A DNA stretch of 46,090 bases. Origin: Halolactibacillus miurensis (lineage in GTDB: Bacteria; Bacillota; Bacilli; Bacillales; Amphibacillaceae). Within the stretch, counting starts at the first letter, position 1. Every line of letters starts with the position of its first letter. The stretch covers positions 1 through 46,090 of the forward strand of contig NZ_FPAI01000023.1 of assembly GCF_900116255.1 (NCBI RefSeq), in the 5' to 3' direction. The translations under genes and the position numbers were made by a program. The notes below the pieces were generated by a model, which searched no databases, had not been told where the DNA came from, and worked only from the letters and a program-made list of their open reading frames with translations. Shown one piece after another: positions 1-8,791 of the stretch.

Positions 1-238
1 TCGGAAATATTCAGCTCCTGCTCGTGGTTCACAGGCATGGAAAACTATTGCTAAACGTCGCAGTTCTGTCGAAAGAGTAAATGGCTATCTTAAGGAGTTT
101 TTCCAGCTTAATAATGTTCGTTACCGTACAGGAAAACGTGCAAAAGCTCACTTTGATTTAGTAACGCTTATTTATAATGCATCAAAACTAGCATCAGATC
201 GTTTAGGCTCATTCCTAAAGCAATATCAAATAGCATAA
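1..238 (+). CDS. IS4-like DDE transposase, C-terminal end (partial, runs off the left edge)
   Basis: An open frame enters from base 2 and stops with TAA at 236-238, giving the last 78 residues of a transposase. The stretch RRSSVERVNGYLKEFF holds the R-(3)-E-(6)-K spacing of the IS4-type signature. The Glu would be the last catalytic acid of the DDE triad, which cuts DNA ends during transposition. The rest of the element lies outside the window, so its completeness and terminal repeats cannot be judged. It ends 86 bases beyond the dnaI stop codon and points towards it. In B. subtilis ytxC and thrS follow dnaI, so the element probably inserted at that junction. The IS4-type assignment rests on this motif only; an IS1182-like member is also possible. 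Confidence 0.75.
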   Translation, partial: RKYSAPARGSQAWKTIAKRRSSVERVNGYLKEFFQLNNVRYRTGKRAKAHFDLVTLIYNASKLASDRLGSFLKQYQIA

Positions 239-324
239 AAAATTTTTAAGACAAATATTGAAATTCTGGTCGTGTTTGATTTTTTAAAAAGAGCAATTAT
301 GAAATTGATTCAGGTGAAAAACAT

Positions 325-1260
325 TTAACTTTCCCGTCGATTATTCGCATGGATTAAAATAGGCGTACTCACTTGTTTAATTCGTTCAATAATCCGACCG
401 GCTTTTAACTCTTCAATGTCACCACGTGATGTTTGTGCTAAATGTGACTCCAATTGCGTTAAATTATAGTTTGAACTAAAGAAAACAGGTAGTCGTTCCA
501 TCATCCGGTACTGAAGAATGGAGCCGAGCACTTCATCTCTAAACCAACTAGAAAGTGATTCTGCCCCAATATCATCAATCATTAGTACTGGCACCTGTTT
601 AAACGTTTCGATTTTTTCAGACGTTGAATCGTCTTTAAACGATGACTTTATCTCTCTGACGAACTCAGGCATATAAATTAACATCGTTTCAATCCCACGA
701 TCAGCAAATTCATTCGCAAGAGCGCCTAAAAAATATGTTTTACCTACACCAAAAGGACCATGGAAGTAAAACCCGCGTTCGGGTAGCCCCTCATCGATTT
801 GATGCACGTACTTAAGTAAGGATTTGATTGCCTCGTGACGGTCAGCATTTTGGCTATCAATCGATTCAATCCGCGCAGCTAAAATGTCTTTTGGCATATA
901 CAAACTTTTAATTTTAGCTTGCCGACGCTTTTGTTCTTCTTCAATCCGCGTATATTTACACTTTTCATAGGTGAGGTGGAACGTGTCACCTTCTACATTT
1001 AGAATCGGTTTATACCCTGGTAAAACATTATTAACACAGCCATGATCCGAACAATTGTCACAATCTCTATTTTGTGAATAGTATTCATATAATGTCATTA
1101 ATTGCCGGTCAATCGCCTTGTCATCAATGGCCTCGTTTGCTTCAATGACAGCTTTTATCTCGGGATCTTGTAAGATTTCGCGTTTCATTTTTTGATATGT
1201 TTCTTGGAAGGATTGATTCTTTTTCATCCACTTTTTCAACGAAACATTAATCGGTTCCAT
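325..1260 (-). CDS. dnaI: Primosomal protein DnaI, helicase loader
   Basis: DnaI loads the replicative helicase DnaC onto DNA during initiation and restart, together with DnaB and DnaD. The 311-residue protein has the family's usual length. An N-terminal helicase-binding part contains a zinc site (Cys67, Cys70, His73, Cys75, Cys101). The C-terminal AAA+ ATPase has Walker A GPFGVGKT (168-175), Walker B VLMIDD (225-230), a sensor-1-like SSN (262-264) and an arginine-rich GRIIERI near 288. It lies 49 bases downstream of dnaB on the same strand and is probably co-transcribed. The start at 1260 follows a GGTGG-type ribosome site. Identification is secure. Confidence 0.96.
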   Translation of the reverse strand: MEPINVSLKKWMKKNQSFQETYQKMKREILQDPEIKAVIEANEAIDDKAIDRQLMTLYEYYSQNRDCDNCSDHGCVNNVLPGYKPILNVEGDTFHLTYEKCKYTRIEEEQKRRQAKIKSLYMPKDILAARIESIDSQNADRHEAIKSLLKYVHQIDEGLPERGFYFHGPFGVGKTYFLGALANEFADRGIETMLIYMPEFVREIKSSFKDDSTSEKIETFKQVPVLMIDDIGAESLSSWFRDEVLGSILQYRMMERLPVFFSSNYNLTQLESHLAQTSRGDIEELKAGRIIERIKQVSTPILIHANNRRES

Positions 1261-1309
1261 CGTGTCACCACCTCAATTTCATTTACCTACAGATTTTTTA
1301 AATCATGAT

Positions 1310-2686
1310 TTACTGCTTCTTTTTCTTTGCTTGAAATGATTTTAACAGCGCATCAATTTCTTGACCATCATCTGATGCTGGTTGGTCAGTGCCTGATGGT
1401 TGTTGATTCGTCTTATTAGGTTCAGTCTTTTGTTTTTTAAACCATTCCGGCACGACAGCCTCACGGCCGGATCTTTTCCTCGGATAACTCTTTTTAAAAT
1501 CTTTTGATTGATACTTCGTATGTTCTTCTTTTGCGAGCGCCATCGCTTGGGTGACTGTTTTAATTTGTTTTCTCGCCCAATGGCTCGCAATCTTTTCCAT
1601 ATAGGCACGTGATAACTTCATATCTGATTTTAACATAACGTAGTGAATCAAAACATTCATCACTCCTGGTGAGAGTGCTTGTTTTTCCATAATATCCGCG
1701 ATCATTTTGATGTCTTGCGTGGATGCAGCAGCTTCACCTGATAAGTCTTCAATTAATTCTTTAGGACTGAGTGTCTCCATTTGTTCAATAAACCGTGCTT
1801 TTTTTGATTGAGGCGCAGTCGTTGGCGAATCATCTACTTCACTTTTTTTCAATCGCTCGCGTTGGGTAATAACTTGTTGTTTCGATGGTTGGACATCAAT
1901 CGCATCTAAACACGCTTCTTTAAAGGCTTCTTTATCAAGACGATGCTCAGAATCAATCGACCACTGTAATAACTTATCCACTTCAGAGTTAGATAAATTA
2001 TAAAGCACTGCCATCTGATTAATAAAGCGTTGATTATCTCTGGATAAAATCACGTCATCATTCAGCATACGCGACTGTAAATTTTGACTCAACCAATCAA
2101 AATCAATGACGGTATCAGTAATCCAGTCTTGTCTTTTCGGTTGATGTTTAATTTTAGCCGTCTCTTCCGTTTGATCCATTTCGATATCAACAGGTTGATG
2201 TAAAAACACATCAGAAAAGGTATGTGTAATAGGTTCACCTGAGGGCGTAAAGGCTGTTCGTTCGAGTATTTTTGATTTTAATGACTGAAATTTTTGCTTA
2301 CCAATTTGATGATACAACATTTGACTCAAAACATCATCACTCATAAACCCAACGGGGGTCATTGGTGATTTCAAATGAAAATCATAGAGCGTTTGTTGAT
2401 CATCTTCATAACGATAGGTTTCCAGTAAGCCAATCGCTTCAATTTTCGTACGTGCGTCGTAAATAGTTGTCAGCGATTGATTTAATAATTGCATCAGATA
2501 GTGATGCGAATGTCGATCGTGGAAAGCAATTTGATGATAGAGCGTCATATATAAACTGAGTGCTTCAATACCAATGATAGGCTGATACAACTGATACAAC
2601 GCTTGATACTGTTCATCCGATAAGTCAAACATTTTTGTCGTCCGGTAGCCATCAGCGGGCAACACTTTTCCAATTGAATGATGCAT
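1310..2686 (-). CDS. dnaB: Replication initiation and membrane attachment protein DnaB
   Basis: This is the Firmicutes DnaB, which helps recruit DnaD and the DnaI-helicase complex to oriC and to restart sites; it is not the Gram-negative helicase of that name. The 458 residues match the family. They contain an N-terminal winged-helix region (about 1-120, with the FDLSDEQYQALYQLYQPIIG block) and a second DnaB/DnaD-type domain at about 300-400, where WARKQIKTVTQAMALAKEE is typical. The Lys- and Gln-rich tail is low in complexity. The start at 2686 is preceded by AAAGGAAGAG. A terminator separates it from nrdR, so dnaB-dnaI may have some independent expression. Confidence 0.95.
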   Translation of the reverse strand: MHHSIGKVLPADGYRTTKMFDLSDEQYQALYQLYQPIIGIEALSLYMTLYHQIAFHDRHSHHYLMQLLNQSLTTIYDARTKIEAIGLLETYRYEDDQQTLYDFHLKSPMTPVGFMSDDVLSQMLYHQIGKQKFQSLKSKILERTAFTPSGEPITHTFSDVFLHQPVDIEMDQTEETAKIKHQPKRQDWITDTVIDFDWLSQNLQSRMLNDDVILSRDNQRFINQMAVLYNLSNSEVDKLLQWSIDSEHRLDKEAFKEACLDAIDVQPSKQQVITQRERLKKSEVDDSPTTAPQSKKARFIEQMETLSPKELIEDLSGEAAASTQDIKMIADIMEKQALSPGVMNVLIHYVMLKSDMKLSRAYMEKIASHWARKQIKTVTQAMALAKEEHTKYQSKDFKKSYPRKRSGREAVVPEWFKKQKTEPNKTNQQPSGTDQPASDDGQEIDALLKSFQAKKKKQ

Positions 2687-2715
2687 CGCGCTCTTCCTTT
2701 CTTTGTTTAAATGAA

Positions 2716-2737
2716 AAATGAGCCGAGCGGCTCATTT
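2716..2737 (-). terminator. Rho-independent terminator after nrdR
   Basis: A 9-bp perfect stem (2716-2724 with 2729-2737) and a GCTC loop are followed on the minus strand by TTTTTC. It lies between the nrdR stop and the dnaB start, so it may end or attenuate read-through into dnaB-dnaI. Confidence 0.8.
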
Positions 2738-2763
2738 AATGTTAAATGATGTATCGCCAAACC

Positions 2764-3255
2764 TTATTTGTCATCAGACGCTGGGTTGGCCACACCTTTT
2801 TTATCTTCATGAATTAATTCTTTAAGCTCATCCAAAAAAACATTAATATCTTTAAATTGTCGATACACAGAGGCAAACCGCACATAAGCAACTTCATCGA
2901 TCTGACTGAGTCCTTCCATCACGAGTTCACCAATATCATTACTGTCTACTTCTGATTGTCCACGACTTCTTAACGAGCGTTCAACATTAAGTGCTAAGTC
3001 TTCCAATTGTTCCAAAGCTACCGGGCGTTTCTCACAGGCTTTCATAAGTCCCCGCACCAATTTTTCACGACTAAAAGTTTCACGGACACCTTCTTTTTTA
3101 ACAACGATTAAAGGCATCTCTTCAATTCGTTCAAAGGTCGTAAATCGATGCGCACAAGCTTCGCATTCGCGTCGACGTCTAATCGCTTGATTATCTTCAA
3201 TTGGTCGTGAATCTAATACCCGTGTATGTTTGTCATGGCAGTTAGGACACCGCAT
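2764..3255 (-). CDS. nrdR: Transcriptional repressor NrdR of ribonucleotide reductase genes
   Basis: NrdR senses ATP and dATP and represses ribonucleotide reductase operons by binding NrdR boxes. The 163-residue protein has the full family layout: an N-terminal zinc ribbon with Cys3, Cys6, Cys31 and Cys34, then an ATP-cone domain (about 49-139) starting at [19 protein letters not shown]. The acidic and polar tail is a little longer than usual. It precedes dnaB as in B. subtilis. The start ATG at 3255 has a GGAGG site just upstream. The assignment is secure. Confidence 0.96.
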   Translation of the reverse strand: MRCPNCHDKHTRVLDSRPIEDNQAIRRRRECEACAHRFTTFERIEEMPLIVVKKEGVRETFSREKLVRGLMKACEKRPVALEQLEDLALNVERSLRSRGQSEVDSNDIGELVMEGLSQIDEVAYVRFASVYRQFKDINVFLDELKELIHEDKKGVANPASDDK

Positions 3256-3307
3256 CGTTTAACAACCTCCTTCTAAAGATCTCTTATTTTTCTTGATTAT
3301 AGTTTAA

Positions 3308-3685
3308 TCAGTCAACGAGTTCCATTTCTTGTTTCAAATCATCATAAAGTTTCGTAATCAAATTATGGCTAAAACCTAAATCAAACAGGCCACCTTCAGT
3401 CGTCACTGAAAAATCTACCGATGTACGGAATGGCTTTACCATAATAATGGTCGCCACAACAAAGGCACGACGTTTCCCTTTATAATTGACCGTAATTTCT
3501 CCACGTTCTTGTGAAGATGCTTTAACTTCACAATTTGGATTCTTTTTAAAATACGCCATAACCGCGTCAAAGCCACGGTCTTTCGTTGTTTTAAAATACT
3601 TGCTTTCTAACTTTTTATCCCAATGTTTTTCAGCTGTTTCGGAATGGTTGTTAAAATACTTATTAAACGTTTCTTTAAATCCCAT
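3308..3685 (-). CDS. Conserved small cytosolic protein of unknown function
   Basis: The 125-residue protein has no signal peptide or membrane segment. Its N-terminus is basic and polar (MGFKETFNKYFNNHSETAEKHWDKK), and the rest looks like an alternating beta-strand fold (GEITVNYKGKRRAFVVATIIMV, then RTSVDFSVTTEGG). From memory, similar proteins occur in Bacillales under the label 'cytosolic protein'; no reaction or partner is known to me. It lies 52 bases upstream of nrdR on the same strand and may share its transcript. The start at 3685 has a GAGGTG site. I can support that it is a real gene but not what it does. Confidence 0.7.
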   Translation of the reverse strand: MGFKETFNKYFNNHSETAEKHWDKKLESKYFKTTKDRGFDAVMAYFKKNPNCEVKASSQERGEITVNYKGKRRAFVVATIIMVKPFRTSVDFSVTTEGGLFDLGFSHNLITKLYDDLKQEMELVD

Positions 3686-3829
3686 ATTTACACCTCATCA
3701 TTTACTTTTTCTTATCTTCTTATACATATGTCTTTTATTTTAACATGTTTAGCATGAGAAAACGATAACAATGTTTGTATTTCCATGTTCTTTACACAAA
3801 ACAACAGAAAAGTTTGTCAAGATGCAAAA

Positions 3830-3861
3830 ACTCCTCTCAGTAATCACATACTAAGAGGAGT
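3830..3861 (-). terminator. Rho-independent terminator after speD
   Basis: An 8-bp stem (3830-3837 with 3854-3861) is extended inward by AGTA/TACT across one mismatch. On the minus strand it is followed by TTTTGC, six bases past the speD stop. Confidence 0.8.
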
Positions 3862-3866
3862 GGCTA

Positions 3867-4244
3867 TTAAAGTGCTTCTGATTTCGGTACGCGGATTGGT
3901 CCAAGACCTCTTGGTACTTCTACACGTTCTAAACGTTTTGATTCTAAGCTTTCAGCGATATAATCACAAGCGACGTTCGGGTCAATAATATCCCCACACG
4001 TATAGACATCGATACTTGCATATCCGTGTTCTGGGAAACTGTGGATCGTTAAATGTGATTCAGATATAATGACCACACCACTGACACCTTGCGGGGCAAA
4101 TTTATGAAACGCCACTTCGCGAATCTCCGCACCTGATTTAAGTGCCGCATCAACAAAGATTTGTTCAATCTTTCCCATATCATTTAAAATATCAATATTA
4201 CAATCCCACATTTCAGCAATAACGTGTCTTCCCATTGTGTCCAT
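3867..4244 (-). CDS. speD: S-adenosylmethionine decarboxylase proenzyme
   Basis: SpeD decarboxylates S-adenosylmethionine to supply aminopropyl groups for spermidine synthesis. I place the start at 4244, not at the longer frame opening at 4295. [13 protein letters not shown] aligns with B. subtilis SpeD, and AGGGGGAG sits 8 bases upstream. The product is 125 residues, the bacterial class 1B length. The proenzyme cuts itself between Glu62 and Ser63 ([13 protein letters not shown]) to form the pyruvoyl cofactor; His68 and Cys83 are the expected catalytic residues. It has its own terminator and a structured-looking leader, so it is likely a single-gene transcript. No speE or gapB is adjacent. 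Confidence 0.96.
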   Translation of the reverse strand: MDTMGRHVIAEMWDCNIDILNDMGKIEQIFVDAALKSGAEIREVAFHKFAPQGVSGVVIISESHLTIHSFPEHGYASIDVYTCGDIIDPNVACDYIAESLESKRLERVEVPRGLGPIRVPKSEAL

Positions 4245-4287
4245 TATAAACACTCCCCCTATTTCTTTTTTGTAAAATGTAAGCCTA

Positions 4288-4337
4288 ATTGCCACGGGGG
4301 AAAGTTAGTCCAAAGAGGTCCTAACCCTTTAAGCAAT
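4288..4337 (-). promoter_or_regulatory. Candidate structured 5' leader of speD
   Basis: On the minus strand three helices nest coaxially. An outer ATTGC/GCAAT pairs 4333-4337 with 4288-4292. A middle AAA/TTT follows. An inner GTTAG/CTAAC pairs 4321-4325 with 4304-4308 around a 12-base loop that can form CC/GG. The element ends about 44 bases before the speD start. I do not recognise it as a known riboswitch class. It is an inference from base pairing only. Confidence 0.4.
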
Positions 4338-4499
4338 CAACTGCACATTTTCATATTGTTGTACATCATATCAAAATGCACGCGCAGGAAAAGTATATAT
4401 CGAAACGTGTCATTACGCAACTGTTTTTTTGAAAATTATTTATTAATTTTTCGCACAGGCTGCTACTTACTGACACTTAGCTTCCCACCTGTTATTCGT

Positions 4500-5111
4500 T
4501 CACTGATTTTCCCCACACGACATATAGTTATCGTACAACGCGTCACATTGTAGATAAGTCTCTTCCACTGAACGATTGTTGTCAATGACATCGGTTGCTA
4601 ATTGTTTTTTCTTCTCAATTGACCCCTGGGCTTTTATTCGTTTTTTTGCCTCTTGTTCTGAGAGATCATTTCTTTTCATTAATCGCTGGAGTTGCTTGGC
4701 TTGAGTTGTATAAACGACAAGCACACGGTCGACTAAATCTGTTAAGTCACCTTCAAACAGTAACGGAATATCTAAGATAATGATGGGCTCACCTTGCTCA
4801 ATATAGTGATCACGTCGCGTGATGATTTCTTCAATAATAGCTGGGTGCATTAAGTTATCGAGTGTTTGCCTCAATGTCTCATCATTAAAAATCAGCTGCG
4901 AAAGCAAGGCGCGGTCAAGCGAGCCATCTTTTTGTATAATCATCTCACCAAATGTCTCTTTCAGACGGCTAAGCATGGGACGTCCAGGTTCAACAATCTC
5001 ACGCGCAATCTGATCGGCATCAATCACAGGGACTTGTTTTATTTTAAACCAATCGACGACGGTACTTTTTCCGGTCGCAATACTGCCTGTTAGACCTATT
5101 ACACAAGACAT
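4500..5111 (-). CDS. coaE: Dephospho-CoA kinase
   Basis: CoaE phosphorylates the ribose 3'-hydroxyl of dephospho-CoA with ATP, the last step of coenzyme A synthesis. The 203-residue protein starts CVIGLTGSIATGKST, a P-loop with GSIATGKS. Further CoaE blocks include DADQIAREIVEPG, IILDIPLLFEG and VLVVYTTQAKQLQRLMKRN. It follows mutM with a 4-base gap and a good GGAGG site, so it is the last gene of polA-mutM-coaE. It is cytosolic and of standard length. Nothing looks unusual. Confidence 0.96.
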   Translation of the reverse strand: MSCVIGLTGSIATGKSTVVDWFKIKQVPVIDADQIAREIVEPGRPMLSRLKETFGEMIIQKDGSLDRALLSQLIFNDETLRQTLDNLMHPAIIEEIITRRDHYIEQGEPIIILDIPLLFEGDLTDLVDRVLVVYTTQAKQLQRLMKRNDLSEQEAKKRIKAQGSIEKKKQLATDVIDNNRSVEETYLQCDALYDNYMSCGENQ

Positions 5112-5115
5112 ATGT

Positions 5116-5958
5116 TCACTCCTCCGGCTGTTTGATTACTTGGCATATCGGGCAGTAATGCGTCCCACGTCCGGATACCTTTGTTTTTTCAATCGGCGTG
5201 TCACAAACCGGACAAGGCTTTTCTGTTTGTCCATAGACATTCAGCGTTTGTTGAAACATACCCATATTGCCATCGGCACTCGTATAACTTCTAATGGTTG
5301 TCCCGCCTTGTTCAACCGCTTCATTTATGACTGCTTGCGCTTCTATTAAGATTAGCTCAACATCTTCACGACTTAACGCCTGCCCCTTTGTCATCGGATG
5401 AATGCTTGAGCGAAACAGTGTTTCATCTACATAAATATTACCTAAACCGGCAAGTAATTGTTGATCAAGTAAAATATTTTTAATCGCGCGGGTTGACTTG
5501 GTGATTTTAGGATACAAAGTATCGACCTCGACTTGGTCTAAATATAAGTCGACCCCTACTTGTTTCATCGGTAACTGTTCAAGTGCTTCACCTTTACGGA
5601 AGACATGCATCGTACCAAATTTACGTACATCGTTATAGTGTAAGCTCGTCCCATCAGTAAAGGTGAAAATCACATGGGTATGTTTATTCTCCGGATCGTT
5701 ATCGGGACGCGTGGCAAACTTTCCTTCCATTCGTAAGTGAGACACCATTTCAACATCATCTAAGATAAATAATAAGAATTTCCCACGACGTTTAATATCA
5801 CGAATTGTTTGCCCTTTTAGCATCATTTCAAATGCGTGAACATCATCTGGTTTTTTAATCATTTTAGCGAAGCGAACATCAACGGATTCAATCGTTTTAT
5901 CCGTGATTAACGTCTTTAACGTTCGCCTTACCGTTTCAACTTCTGGTAACTCTGGCAT
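5116..5958 (-). CDS. mutM: Formamidopyrimidine-DNA glycosylase (Fpg)
   Basis: MutM excises 8-oxoguanine and formamidopyrimidines and nicks the abasic site by beta/delta elimination. The 280-residue protein begins MPELPEVETV, with the catalytic Pro2 (exposed after Met removal) and Glu3. The conserved Lys is in the HLRMEGKF block near residue 57. The helix-two-turn-helix block (LAGLGNIYVDETLF) leads to a C-terminal zinc finger CPVC...CPIC. It sits between polA and coaE with a GGAGAATG ribosome site, an arrangement that puts lesion removal and gap filling in one transcript. Confidence 0.97.
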   Translation of the reverse strand: MPELPEVETVRRTLKTLITDKTIESVDVRFAKMIKKPDDVHAFEMMLKGQTIRDIKRRGKFLLFILDDVEMVSHLRMEGKFATRPDNDPENKHTHVIFTFTDGTSLHYNDVRKFGTMHVFRKGEALEQLPMKQVGVDLYLDQVEVDTLYPKITKSTRAIKNILLDQQLLAGLGNIYVDETLFRSSIHPMTKGQALSREDVELILIEAQAVINEAVEQGGTTIRSYTSADGNMGMFQQTLNVYGQTEKPCPVCDTPIEKTKVSGRGTHYCPICQVIKQPEE

Positions 5959-5974
5959 TGATCATTCTCCGTTC

Positions 5975-8605
5975 TTATTTTGCATCATACCATGTTGGTC
6001 CATGCGCATAATCGACTTTGAGTGGCACTAATAATTCGACTGTCTGTTCCATGACCTCTGGTACAATTTTTTTCAATCGCGCTATTTCTTCTTTTGGTGC
6101 TTCTAAAATTAGCTCATCATGTACTTGCAGCAATACATTTGCACGTAAATCTTCTGATTTTAAACGTGCGGCCAAGTCAATCATGGCCTTCTTAATTATA
6201 TCAGCAGCACTTCCTTGAATCGGTGTATTCATAGCGGTACGTTCAGCAAAACTGCGCTGGTTAAAGTTACGACTCGTAATATCCGGTAAATAGCGACGAC
6301 GATGCATAAGCGTCGTCACATAACCTTGTTGTTTGGCTTCTTTTACAATCTCATCCATATATTCTTTCACACCAGGATAACTTTCAAAATAACGATCAAT
6401 AAAAGCTTGGGCTTCTTTACGGGTAATGCCTAAGTTTTGTGATAGGCCGTAATCACTAATACCGTAGACAATACCAAAATTGACCGCTTTTGCTTGGCGG
6501 CGCATTAAACTATCCACCGCGTCTTCTTCGACATGAAAGACGTCCATCGCCGTTTGGGTATGAATGTCGCGGTCATCTTTAAAGGCTTGAATTAATTTCT
6601 CATCCCCCGCAATATGCGCAAGGACGCGTAACTCAATTTGCGAGTAATCACACGCGAATATTTCCCAATCCTTCTCACTTGGAACGAAGGCTTGACGAAT
6701 TTTTCTACCTTCTTCTAATCTGATCGGAATATTTTGCAAGTTAGGGTCTGTCGATGATAGACGGCCTGTTTGGGTTAAAGCTTGGTTAAAGCGCGTATGC
6801 ACTTTGCCGTCCTCATGAATAACTTTAAGCAATCCTTCTAAATAAGTTGATTGCAGCTTCTGAAGCTGACGATACAGTAATATATCTTCAATGATTGGAT
6901 GTTTTGTTTTTAGCTGTTCCAACACATCCGCTGCGGTTGAATAGCCTGTTTTTGTCTTCTTGACCACAGGTAGTTCTAGTTTTTCAAATAAAACGACACC
7001 GAGCTGTTTGGGTGAATTTAAGTTAAATGATTCACCCGCTGTTTCATAAATGTTTTGTTCAAGGGTCTGAATCCGTTCAGCCAAGTCTTTCTGCATCGTT
7101 TGTAACTTCTCCCTGTCAACCATCACTCCGAGCTGTTCCATATCGGCTAATATGTGACTTAATGGCAGTTCAAGCGTTTCTAATAAATCCATTTGTTCAT
7201 TTGTCACGAGGCCTTCTTCAATCGTTGATTTAAGCGCATAAACGACGTGGGCTTTCCTAACAATGTGATCGCGTAGCGCGTCTTCGTTAGGAACGGCGAG
7301 TTTTTTCCCTTTACCGTAAACATCATCGTCTTCCCTTACCCCAATCGAATCATAACGCGCCGCAATCGACGGAATATCATGATTATTTTCAGATGGATTT
7401 ACTAAATAAGACCCTAACAACAAATCAAAGACAATGCCTTTAACGTCAATACCTAAACGTTTAAACGTGACTAATACTTTTTTTGCATCGAACGTATATT
7501 TTTTCATCGACGCATCTTTAAGATACGCATGAAAAGCGGTATCTTGTTCAACAACGTCCTTACTTAAAAAATAATGGTGGTCTTGATTACTCATACCTAT
7601 ACCGAGTATATCATCCGTATGATATTGTTCTGTTAGATAATCAACTACTAAGCTCTCTTCTCCCGTTAGGTTAAGTGTACTAAAATCATCAACGACTTCG
7701 ACTGTCATATCTTTTAATGTTTCTGTTTCTTCGATTTGATCGGAATCAATCATTGACATCAGCGATTTAAACTCGAGTTGTTTAAATAAATCGCGCAGTT
7801 GTTTCATATCATAACCAGTATACGTCGTGTTTTCTAGTTTAACCTCTATCGGCGACTCACAATTAATCGTCGCCAGTTCATAAGACATAAACGCATCTTC
7901 TTTATGTGTGGCTAACTTTTCTTTTAATTTCTTACCACTGACATCATCAAGTGCGTCATATACTTTTGTTAAGGTCTCAAATTGCTTTAATAATTTAATG
8001 GCTGTTTTTTCACCAACACCAGGAACGCCTGGTATATTATCTGAAGCGTCTCCCATCAATGCTTTCATATCGACAATCTGCGCTGGTGTTATTTCTAATT
8101 TTTCGTAAAGATAGTTTGGTGTATAGCTCTCTGTCTCACTGATCCCTTTTTTCGTTAAGTGCACGGAGGTTTTCTCTGATACGAGTTGTAACATATCTTT
8201 ATCACCCGTGATCACAGCTACATCGAAGCCTTTATCTTCTGCTTGTTTTGATAATGTGCCGATAATATCATCTGCTTCATAATTCTCTAACTCATAATGC
8301 GTAAGCTTAAAGGCATCAAGCAACTCACGGGTCATATTGAATTGTTCGGATAATTCAGGGGGTGTTTTTTGTCTACCCCCTTTATATTCTTTATACGTTT
8401 CGTGACGGAAGGTCGTTTTACCCGCATCAAAGGCAACTAAGGCATGCGTAGGCGCTTCTCGCTCCAAAATGGTTAACAACATCTTCGTAAAACCAAAGAC
8501 GGCATTAGTATGCACCCCTTGCTTATTTGAAAGTAATGGCAAAGCGAAAAATGCCCGGTACAAGACACTGTTCCCATCAATCAAGACTAATTTTTTATCT
8601 GACAT
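5975..8605 (-). CDS. polA: DNA polymerase I
   Basis: PolA fills gaps during repair and removes RNA primers. The 876 residues comprise an N-terminal 5' nuclease (about 1-290, with GLTITGDKDMLQLV-like and GDASDNIPGVPGVGEKTA blocks), a central 3'-5' exonuclease-like domain and the polymerase. Polymerase motif A is DYSQIELRVLAHIAGD, motif B is RRQAKAVNFGIVYG and motif C is HDE at 829-831. The central domain looks catalytically dead. The region that should read D-x-E is VVDYLTEQYH, as in other Bacillus PolA proteins that cannot proofread. It is the first gene of an operon with mutM and coaE. GAGGAG lies just before its ATG. Confidence 0.97.
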   Translation of the reverse strand: MSDKKLVLIDGNSVLYRAFFALPLLSNKQGVHTNAVFGFTKMLLTILEREAPTHALVAFDAGKTTFRHETYKEYKGGRQKTPPELSEQFNMTRELLDAFKLTHYELENYEADDIIGTLSKQAEDKGFDVAVITGDKDMLQLVSEKTSVHLTKKGISETESYTPNYLYEKLEITPAQIVDMKALMGDASDNIPGVPGVGEKTAIKLLKQFETLTKVYDALDDVSGKKLKEKLATHKEDAFMSYELATINCESPIEVKLENTTYTGYDMKQLRDLFKQLEFKSLMSMIDSDQIEETETLKDMTVEVVDDFSTLNLTGEESLVVDYLTEQYHTDDILGIGMSNQDHHYFLSKDVVEQDTAFHAYLKDASMKKYTFDAKKVLVTFKRLGIDVKGIVFDLLLGSYLVNPSENNHDIPSIAARYDSIGVREDDDVYGKGKKLAVPNEDALRDHIVRKAHVVYALKSTIEEGLVTNEQMDLLETLELPLSHILADMEQLGVMVDREKLQTMQKDLAERIQTLEQNIYETAGESFNLNSPKQLGVVLFEKLELPVVKKTKTGYSTAADVLEQLKTKHPIIEDILLYRQLQKLQSTYLEGLLKVIHEDGKVHTRFNQALTQTGRLSSTDPNLQNIPIRLEEGRKIRQAFVPSEKDWEIFACDYSQIELRVLAHIAGDEKLIQAFKDDRDIHTQTAMDVFHVEEDAVDSLMRRQAKAVNFGIVYGISDYGLSQNLGITRKEAQAFIDRYFESYPGVKEYMDEIVKEAKQQGYVTTLMHRRRYLPDITSRNFNQRSFAERTAMNTPIQGSAADIIKKAMIDLAARLKSEDLRANVLLQVHDELILEAPKEEIARLKKIVPEVMEQTVELLVPLKVDYAHGPTWYDAK

Positions 8606-8763
8606 TCATGTCAACTCCTCATCTTCAATATGTCTAATTCTATTTATTATGCCCTATACTGGCGGTGACGATTAACTTTCATTGGCAATCATTGATTGAA
8701 ACTACTCTTATCTTATCATGTTTTGATCATTTTCAAAAATAATACTCTCTTTATAGACAGCAA

Positions 8764-8791
8764 AAAGAACAGACACTTATGCCTGTTCTTT
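8764..8791 (-). terminator. Rho-independent terminator overlapping the phoR stop codon
   Basis: A 9-bp perfect stem (8764-8772 with 8783-8791) has a 10-base loop and is followed on the minus strand by TT. The phoR stop at 8777-8779 lies in the loop, so terminating ribosomes could occlude the hairpin. Confidence 0.75.
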
